DNA of 10,940 nt from Oligoflexus sp. (GTDB taxonomy: Bacteria > Bdellovibrionota_B > Oligoflexia > Oligoflexales > Oligoflexaceae). Location: NCBI GenBank assembly GCA_030151925.1, contig JASLCY010000307.1, positions 1 through 10,940 on the forward strand, read 5' to 3'. Each line of letters starts with the position of its first letter. Position 1 is the first letter of the stretch. The position numbers and the translations under genes are program-made. Positions 6,560 to 10,940 of the stretch are shown piece after piece. The notes under the pieces are model-generated. The model had not been told where the DNA came from, did no database searches, and was given only the letters and a program-made list of their open reading frames with translations.

Positions 6560-7945
6560 TTGGCTGATTCGAAAGCAAAAGAGACCAAACCGCATGACGC
6601 GCCCGAAAACGCAGGGCCTACGCTCGACGACGAGCTGCTCGCGGCTGCGGAGAAATGGTTGGAAGAATTCAGCCCGGAAGCCGGTGGATCCGAACTCGTG
6701 CTCGCTGCGCCCGAGCCGGTGAAAGAGAAAAAACGCAAGGGCAAAGGCAAATCCAAGGCGAAAGCCGAGGTCGAGGCGCAGCCCGAAGAGCTCGCCGTCG
6801 AACCGGAGATCCAGACCGCTCAGGAGGAAGCTGCCGCCGAAGAACCGGCGTTTGAGGCCGAGGTTCCCGCCGAAGAACCGATGCTCGAAGCGGCCGCTGA
6901 CGAGCCCAAAGCGATCGAAGCTATTGAAGCCTTCGATGACGACGCTCCCGAGCTGCAGCTGGCCGGCGCGCTGCAGCCGATCGCACCTCAGCAGCCCGAA
7001 TTTTTAGATGAAGAAAAACAAGGTCTTATGCGTTGGGACGAGGCCATCAACCTCGAAGCGCAGGTCGAATCGATTATCTTTGCGGCGCCCAAACCTATCT
7101 CGATCGCCGAGATCGCGGAGGTTCTCGCCGACGACGACGGCGTCGAGCCCGATCACGCGATGCTCGATTCCATCGTCCAGCATCTGCAGCGCCTTTATAA
7201 AGAGCGCAGCGGCGGCTTCAGGCTCGAATACGATAAGGGCGCGGGTTATCAATTCCGGACAGTGCCCGCTGCCGCCCCGCTGATGGAGAGGATGTTCTCT
7301 CAAAGGCAGAGGCCTCTTTCGCGCGCGGCCCATGAAACCTTGGCTATTATTGCGTATCGCCAGCCCTGTACCCGCGCCGACATCGAGTTTATCCGCGGCG
7401 TGGATGCCGGCAGTATCATCAAGAACCTGCTCGAGCGCGATCTCGTGGCCTGCGTCGGCCGCAAAGAAGATTCAGGCCGACCCATGCTCTTTGGGACGAC
7501 GGCCGAATTCCTCCGCGTCTTCCGAGTCCAATCTCTCAATGATCTTCCGCCGTTGTCGGCTTTCCAACCGGCCTCCGAAGCCATGATCGACGCTTTCCAG
7601 AAGATCGAGAGCCCGGACCATGACATCGAGATCGAACCCATCATCGGCGATCCGAACCGGAGCAGGCCCGAACTTTCCGCCGGCGTCGATGCCGATTTCC
7701 CTGATGCTGAAGACGGATTTGAGGTAAGAGAGGACGCATCAGGTTCTACGCCTAAGGACACGATCCGACGTGCCGGCGGCTCCTATGACAACGAAGGGTT
7801 CTCCAGTGAGCGATATGAGGATACAGAAGTGGATCTCCCAACTCGGGATAGCGTCGCGCCGCGAGGCGGAGAAGATGCTCCTCGACGGGCGGATAAGCAT
7901 CAACGGCAAGGTGGTGAAGGAACCCGGGACGAAGATCAAGACTGA
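6560..7945 (+). CDS. scpB: Segregation and condensation protein B with long N- and C-terminal extensions
   Basis: ScpB is the winged-helix partner that binds the middle of ScpA in SMC-ScpAB. The recognisable core is residues 157-335: QVESIIFAAPKPISIAEIAEVL, then the signature LSRAAHETLAIIAYRQP (253-269), TRADIEFIRGVD (271-282) and GRKEDSGRPMLFGTT (300-314). Typical ScpB has about 180-250 residues; this frame encodes 461. The first 156 form a low-complexity acidic, Ala/Glu/Pro-rich arm with a Lys-rich patch (57-69). The last 120 or so are hydrophilic, and the final 46 are read in a different frame from the start of rluB. The start is taken as TTG 6560 with GAGAGG nine bases upstream. An internal ATG at 7028, with AAGG just before it, would give a protein starting at the conserved core. 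Core identity is firm; both ends are less certain. Confidence 0.92.
   Translation: MADSKAKETKPHDAPENAGPTLDDELLAAAEKWLEEFSPEAGGSELVLAAPEPVKEKKRKGKGKSKAKAEVEAQPEELAVEPEIQTAQEEAAAEEPAFEAEVPAEEPMLEAAADEPKAIEAIEAFDDDAPELQLAGALQPIAPQQPEFLDEEKQGLMRWDEAINLEAQVESIIFAAPKPISIAEIAEVLADDDGVEPDHAMLDSIVQHLQRLYKERSGGFRLEYDKGAGYQFRTVPAAAPLMERMFSQRQRPLSRAAHETLAIIAYRQPCTRADIEFIRGVDAGSIIKNLLERDLVACVGRKEDSGRPMLFGTTAEFLRVFRVQSLNDLPPLSAFQPASEAMIDAFQKIESPDHDIEIEPIIGDPNRSRPELSAGVDADFPDAEDGFEVREDASGSTPKDTIRRAGGSYDNEGFSSERYEDTEVDLPTRDSVAPRGGEDAPRRADKHQRQGGEGTRDEDQD
7793..7798 (+). promoter_or_regulatory. Shine-Dalgarno for rluB inside scpB
   Basis: GAAGGG lies seven bases before GTG 7806 and within the scpB reading frame. 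It favours GTG 7806 over the in-frame GTG 7770, ATG 7785 and ATG 7815. Confidence 0.5.
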
Positions 7946-8561
7946 TTCCGATCAGATCTCGATCGACGGCAAGCTCATCAACGATCGCCAGCCGCCTCGC
8001 GTCTACTGGATGCTCAATAAACCGGACCTCACGCTGACCAGCCGCCAGCCGGAAGAAGGCAAAGCCACGATCTTCGAGCTTCCCGCGCTCCGCAGCGTGA
8101 AATTCCTCGTGAACGCCGTCGGCCGCCTCGATTTCCGCACCGAGGGCCTGCTCCTCCTCTCGAACGACGGCGAACTCGTCCATCGCCTCACGCACCCGAG
8201 CTTTAAAGTCTCGAGGACCTATCAGGTGCTCTTCTCGAGGCGCCTCAATCCCGAGGAAGAAAAAGCGATCCGCACCGGGATCGTGCTCGAGGACGGCCCG
8301 ACCCGCGGCGCGGAGCTGCAATTCATCGAGAGCGTGGATCTCGGCAATACCCGCGGCGCCTATTATCTCATCAAGATCAAAGAGGGCCGGAACCGCATCG
8401 TGCGCCGCACCTTCGAGCATTTCGAAGGCCGCGTGATCAAGCTGATGCGCATGGGTTTCGGCGACCTCACACTGTCCGAGGATCTCGCGCCCGGGCAATA
8501 CCGCCAACTGACATCCGCGGAAATTCAGAGTTTGAAGAAGTCGGTGGGACTCGAAAGTTGA
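7806..8561 (+). CDS. rluB: RluB-type 23S rRNA pseudouridine synthase with S4 domain
   Basis: This enzyme isomerises a uridine to pseudouridine, in E. coli RluB at 23S rRNA position 2605. It is 251 residues from GTG 7806. An N-terminal S4 RNA-binding domain (about 4-60) carries RIQKWISQLGIASRREAEKM and DGRISINGKVV. The catalytic domain has the RsuA/RluB-type motif GRLDFRTEGLLLLSNDGEL (106-124) with Asp109 as the catalytic aspartate, HPSFKVSRTYQV (130-141) and EGRNRIVRR (193-201). GTG 7806 gives MSDMRIQKW, which lines up with the usual MSEKLQKVL beginning, and it has GAAGGG seven bases upstream. ATG 7785 and ATG 7815 are alternatives. The gene begins well inside scpB in another frame, suggesting translational coupling. 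RluB, RluE, RluF and RsuA are close relatives, so the exact target base is inferred. Confidence 0.92.
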   Translation: MSDMRIQKWISQLGIASRREAEKMLLDGRISINGKVVKEPGTKIKTDSDQISIDGKLINDRQPPRVYWMLNKPDLTLTSRQPEEGKATIFELPALRSVKFLVNAVGRLDFRTEGLLLLSNDGELVHRLTHPSFKVSRTYQVLFSRRLNPEEEKAIRTGIVLEDGPTRGAELQFIESVDLGNTRGAYYLIKIKEGRNRIVRRTFEHFEGRVIKLMRMGFGDLTLSEDLAPGQYRQLTSAEIQSLKKSVGLES

Positions 8562-8601
8562 TCGTCCCCGCTCCTCATAAAGCAGAGAAGGATTTCGAGC
8601 T

Positions 8602-9573
8602 ATGAAACTCGGTACGAAAAAGAACGGAACCCGCGACGGCCGTTTGATGGTCGTCAGCCGCGACCTCACCCGCTGCGTGGAGGCTGGCGCCAAGACGATG
8701 CAAGCCGCGCTCGATGATTGGGACGCGCTCAAAGGCGAGCTGGAGAAAAGCTACGAGAAGCTCAACAGCGATGCTTCCTTCGGCGTGAGGACCGCCGAAG
8801 TCGAGTGGAACGCTCCGTTGCCTCGCGCCTACGAATGGATCGACGGCTCCGCCTACATCCACCATATCGTCCTCGTGCGCAAGGCGCGCAATGCGCAGCC
8901 GCCGGAGACGCTCCGCACCGATCCTCTGATCTATCAAGGCGGCTCGGGCGTCCTGCTCGGACCGAAGGACGACATCAAACTCAAGGACACGGCGTGGGGC
9001 TGTGATTTCGAATCGGAGATCGCCGTGATCCTCGGCGATACGCCTCAGGGCACGAGCCAGGCCGATGCCCACAAATACGTGCGCCTGCTCTGTCTCGTGA
9101 ACGACGTCTCGCTCCGCAACCTCATACCCGAAGAGCTCGTGAAGGGCTTCGGTTTCTTCCAGTCCAAACCGGCCTCCGGCTTCTCGCCTTTCGCCGTGAC
9201 TCCGGATGAGCTGGGCGGCGCCTGGAAGGAAGGCCGCGTGCACCTGCCGCTCAGGACCGAGCTCAACGGCAAATTCTTCGGCGAGCCGAATGCCGGTCCC
9301 GAGATGCATTTCTCATTCTACGATCTGATCGCGCATATCACGAAGACCCGCAGCTACACCGCGGGAACGATCCTGGGCAGCGGCACGGTCTCGAACGAGG
9401 AACGCGCGAAGGGTTCGTCCTGCCTCGCCGAGCTTCGCATGATCGAGCAGATCGATAAGGGTTCGATCACGACGCCGTTCTTGAATTACGGCGATCATAT
9501 CCGTATCGAGATGAAGGACGCCGAAGGTCGGAATATCTTCGGCACCATCGATCAGAAAGTCGTGAAAGCTTGA
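8602..9573 (+). CDS. Fumarylacetoacetate hydrolase (FAH) family protein
   Basis: A 323-residue protein of the long bacterial fumarylacetoacetase type, which cleaves fumarylacetoacetate to fumarate and acetoacetate in tyrosine breakdown. The N-terminal part (MKLGTKKNGTRDGRLMVVSRDL) and APLPRAYEWIDGSAYIHH (71-88) are typical of this longer form. The metal-binding residues appear as E137 and E139 (DFESEIAVI) and D168 (VNDVSLRN). FGFFQSKPASGFSP (183-196) supplies the active-site Lys189, and TILGSGTVSNEE (256-267) is the usual late motif. ATG 8602 has GAAGGA nine bases upstream. It lies 40 bases after rluB and is probably in the same transcript. No other tyrosine-catabolism gene is visible, so the actual substrate may be another acylpyruvate or diketo acid. 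A strong hairpin follows the stop. Confidence 0.9.
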   Translation: MKLGTKKNGTRDGRLMVVSRDLTRCVEAGAKTMQAALDDWDALKGELEKSYEKLNSDASFGVRTAEVEWNAPLPRAYEWIDGSAYIHHIVLVRKARNAQPPETLRTDPLIYQGGSGVLLGPKDDIKLKDTAWGCDFESEIAVILGDTPQGTSQADAHKYVRLLCLVNDVSLRNLIPEELVKGFGFFQSKPASGFSPFAVTPDELGGAWKEGRVHLPLRTELNGKFFGEPNAGPEMHFSFYDLIAHITKTRSYTAGTILGSGTVSNEERAKGSSCLAELRMIEQIDKGSITTPFLNYGDHIRIEMKDAEGRNIFGTIDQKVVKA

Positions 9574-9581
9574 AGGAGAGC

Positions 9582-9609
9582 CGCCGGGGCTGAGCGATCA
9601 GCTTCGGCG
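9582..9609 (+). terminator. 12-bp GNRA-capped hairpin after the FAH gene
   Basis: In the plus-strand RNA bases 9582-9593 pair with 9598-9609 in a 12-bp stem (ten Watson-Crick pairs and two G-U wobbles) closed by a GCGA tetraloop. It begins nine bases after the FAH stop. On the opposite strand the two wobbles become A-C mismatches, so the structure favours the FAH transcript. There is no strong T-run afterwards, so it may be a weak terminator or a 3'-end stabiliser. Confidence 0.5.
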
Positions 9610-10356
9610 ATGTGATTTGTAGACGCTGGCCTGGTCGGTGGGCATGATGATGACGTCATCGATGTTCACGTGCTTCGGCCGCGAAGTGATGAACTCCACG
9701 GTTTCCGCGACGTCATGAGCGGAGAGCGGCGTAAGGCCCTTGTAGACGGCCTTGGCCTTGTCTTTATCCCCCTGAAAACGAACTTCCGAGAACTCCGTTT
9801 CCACCATGCCGGGATCGATCGAGCTGATGCGGACGCCCGAACCGTTCAATTCGAGTTTCAACGTGCCGGTGAGGGCCTTGATGCCGAACTTGGTCGCGCA
9901 GTAGGGGCCGCCGCCTTCGTAGACCTGATGCCCGGCGATGGAGCCGAGCATCACGATGTGGCCGTTGCCGTTGGCCCGAAGCTTCGGGATGAACTGGCGG
10001 CAGAGTCTCAGGACGCCGAGCACGTTCGTGTCGAAGATCGTCTCCCAATCGCTGATCTTGCCGTTCTCTATCGTGTCCGTCCCGAGGACGAGGCCCGCGT
10101 TGTTCACGAGGATATCGAGTTTCGGGAAGGCCTTGAAAACCGCTTCAGACCAGGCGTTGACCGACTCATTCGACCTGACGTCCAGCTCCTGCGCCACGAC
10201 CGAGCGGGCGCCGCGGGCCAGGAGATCCTTCTTCAGGCTCTCGAGCCTATCGACCCGGCGAGCGCCGAGAAACAGATCGTGGCCTTTGCTCGCATAGACT
10301 TCGGCTATCGCTTGACCGATGCCGGACGATGCGCCTGTGATCGCCGCCGCTGTCAT
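9598..10356 (-). CDS. Short-chain dehydrogenase, YdfG-like NADP-dependent 3-hydroxy acid dehydrogenase
   Basis: A 252-residue classical short-chain dehydrogenase/reductase. The cofactor loop is TGASSGIG (7-14). GARR (31-34) supplies basic residues that favour NADP(H), LDVR is at 58-61, NNAG at 85-88, and the catalytic tetrad is Asn111, Ser139, Tyr152 and Lys156 (YCATK). The C-terminal part FSEVRFQGDKDKAKAVYKGL (189-208) and PKHVNIDDVIIMPT (227-240) closely follow E. coli YdfG, which oxidises L-allo-threonine, serine and other 3-hydroxy acids and reduces malonic semialdehyde. The substrate here is inferred from that likeness. The start codon shares the tetranucleotide ATGA with the stop of the upstream R3H gene, and AGGAAGAG precedes it, indicating translational coupling. 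It converges on the FAH gene across 24 bases. Confidence 0.93.
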   Translation of the reverse strand: MTAAAITGASSGIGQAIAEVYASKGHDLFLGARRVDRLESLKKDLLARGARSVVAQELDVRSNESVNAWSEAVFKAFPKLDILVNNAGLVLGTDTIENGKISDWETIFDTNVLGVLRLCRQFIPKLRANGNGHIVMLGSIAGHQVYEGGGPYCATKFGIKALTGTLKLELNGSGVRISSIDPGMVETEFSEVRFQGDKDKAKAVYKGLTPLSAHDVAETVEFITSRPKHVNIDDVIIMPTDQASVYKSHRRS

Positions 10357-10940
10357 GCCTCTTCCTCGTGGGCCGGCTTATCGCGGGTCACGACCACGGA
10401 GCGGCCGTTGCCTTCCCCGGTGGAGAAGGAATAGAAACCTTCCGAAACCGCTTTTTTATGCTGCAAGCGGCGGAAGAAGCTGTTCGAAGGGTCGAGGCGC
10501 ACTTCGCTCAACTCGGATTCGCTGCGCAGGCGGGTGATCGCCTGATTCACGGCTTCCATAGCGGCCGCTTCCTGATCGGCGTGCGATCCTCCTGCACCGC
10601 CGCGCTCTCCGCGGCCGCTGCGAGGACGATCCCTGTCTCTGTCACGATCCCTGCCGCCGCTGCGTGGGCCGCGATCGCGATCTCGGCCGCCGCCGCCTTC
10701 ACGAGGAGGACGGCGATCGTTGCCGGGGCGACCACCGCCGGCCGAGGGGCGACGTGGGCGGGAATCAAAGCCAGGACGGCGGTTGCGCGCCCCTGGGGTG
10801 TAGCGGCCGACCGGAGGGCGGCTGCCTGCTTCCCAATATTTCTCTTCCGTCTTCACGAAGACCCAGCGCAGATAAGCGCCGAAGTAATGAGCGAAGTTCG
10901 GCACGAACTTACGAAGGATGCCGTCGATATCCGACCAGAG
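10353..10940 (-). CDS. R3H-domain protein with Arg/Gly/Asp-rich low-complexity segment (5' end outside window)
   Basis: The frame is open from the window edge to a TGA at 10355-10353, giving 195 visible residues. A GTG at 10904 is in frame, but 12 further codons upstream (LWSDIDGILRKF) are open and continue smoothly, so the gene probably starts beyond the edge. Visible residues 1-48 look folded, with aromatics (FAHYFGAYLRWVFVKTEEKYW). About 49-117 is low complexity, rich in Arg, Gly, Pro and Asp, including GGGRDRDRGPRSGG and an RD run. Residues 120-187 carry an R3H nucleic-acid-binding domain: the R-x3-H motif is R157-H161 in NSFFRRLQHKK, followed by YSFSTGEGNGRSVVVTR. Binding of single-stranded RNA or DNA is expected, with the RG/RD arm adding non-specific RNA contact. 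It is co-transcribed with the dehydrogenase downstream. The N-terminal domain and role are unknown. Confidence 0.8.
   Translation of the reverse strand, partial: LWSDIDGILRKFVPNFAHYFGAYLRWVFVKTEEKYWEAGSRPPVGRYTPGARNRRPGFDSRPRRPSAGGGRPGNDRRPPREGGGGRDRDRGPRSGGRDRDRDRDRPRSGRGERGGAGGSHADQEAAAMEAVNQAITRLRSESELSEVRLDPSNSFFRRLQHKKAVSEGFYSFSTGEGNGRSVVVTRDKPAHEEEA

Noticed and set aside
5686..6756. 356-codon minus-strand open frame opposite scpA and the start of scpB
   Set aside because: Its length reflects base composition. The protein is Arg/Glu/Leu-rich without domains, and scpA on the plus strand is certain.
7725..7815. Programmed frameshift making a ScpB-RluB fusion
   Set aside because: I saw no clear slippery heptamer in the overlap, and rluB has its own Shine-Dalgarno and a canonical N-terminus. 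Overlap with re-initiation is simpler.
7752..8732. Minus-strand open frame opposite rluB
   Set aside because: It spans parts of three real plus-strand genes and shows no motif.
10600..10740. Repetitive-looking purine/pyrimidine stretch as a tandem repeat or CRISPR-like array
   Set aside because: It is the coding sequence of the Arg/Gly/Asp-rich arm of the R3H protein. Spacing is irregular and there are no conserved repeat units.

Overview
This is a GC-rich, densely coding stretch of a bacterial chromosome with eleven protein genes. The first and last run off the window. There are no RNA genes, insertion sequences, CRISPR arrays or gene-free stretches over 300 bases. The gene set (QueA, ScpA/ScpB, an exported M14 carboxypeptidase with a signal peptide, a ClpA/ClpC-type unfoldase, and a long-form fumarylacetoacetase-type hydrolase) points to a Gram-negative bacterium. 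My best guess is a GC-rich deltaproteobacterial or Bdellovibrionota-like lineage, but no taxonomic marker in the window settles this.

Layout: (1) 2-1188, plus strand: the C-terminal end of a ClpA/ClpC-type AAA+ unfoldase, then a small protein with an excisionase/MerR-like helix-turn-helix and a C-terminal coiled coil, preceded by a leader rich in competing hairpins. (2) 1191-5581, minus strand, read right to left: a LuxE-LuxC fusion (acyl-protein synthetase plus acyl-CoA reductase), a 105-base intergenic region crowded with inverted repeats, a secreted M14 metallocarboxypeptidase, and queA. (3) 5725-9573, plus strand: scpA, scpB, an rluB-type 23S rRNA pseudouridine synthase and an FAH-family hydrolase, tightly packed and probably one operon. 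scpB and rluB overlap by about 140 bases in different frames. (4) 9598-10940, minus strand: an R3H-domain protein with an Arg/Gly/Asp-rich low-complexity segment, then a YdfG-like short-chain dehydrogenase that starts inside the R3H gene's stop codon (ATGA).

How the genes fit together: ScpA and ScpB are the kleisin and winged-helix partners of SMC in chromosome compaction, and their linkage to rluB is a familiar bacterial arrangement. QueA makes epoxyqueuosine in tRNA, and its linkage here to an exported peptidase is probably only transcriptional. The LuxE-LuxC fusion is predicted to turn fatty acids into long-chain aldehydes in one polypeptide, with no luciferase genes in view.

The most unusual points are the LuxE-LuxC fusion, the nested inverted repeats upstream of the M14 gene, the RacA-like architecture of the small HTH/coiled-coil protein, the elongated and overlapping ScpB, the R3H plus RG/RD-rich protein, and a 12-bp GNRA-capped hairpin between two convergent genes. 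I saw no clear evidence of a wholly new multi-gene system.
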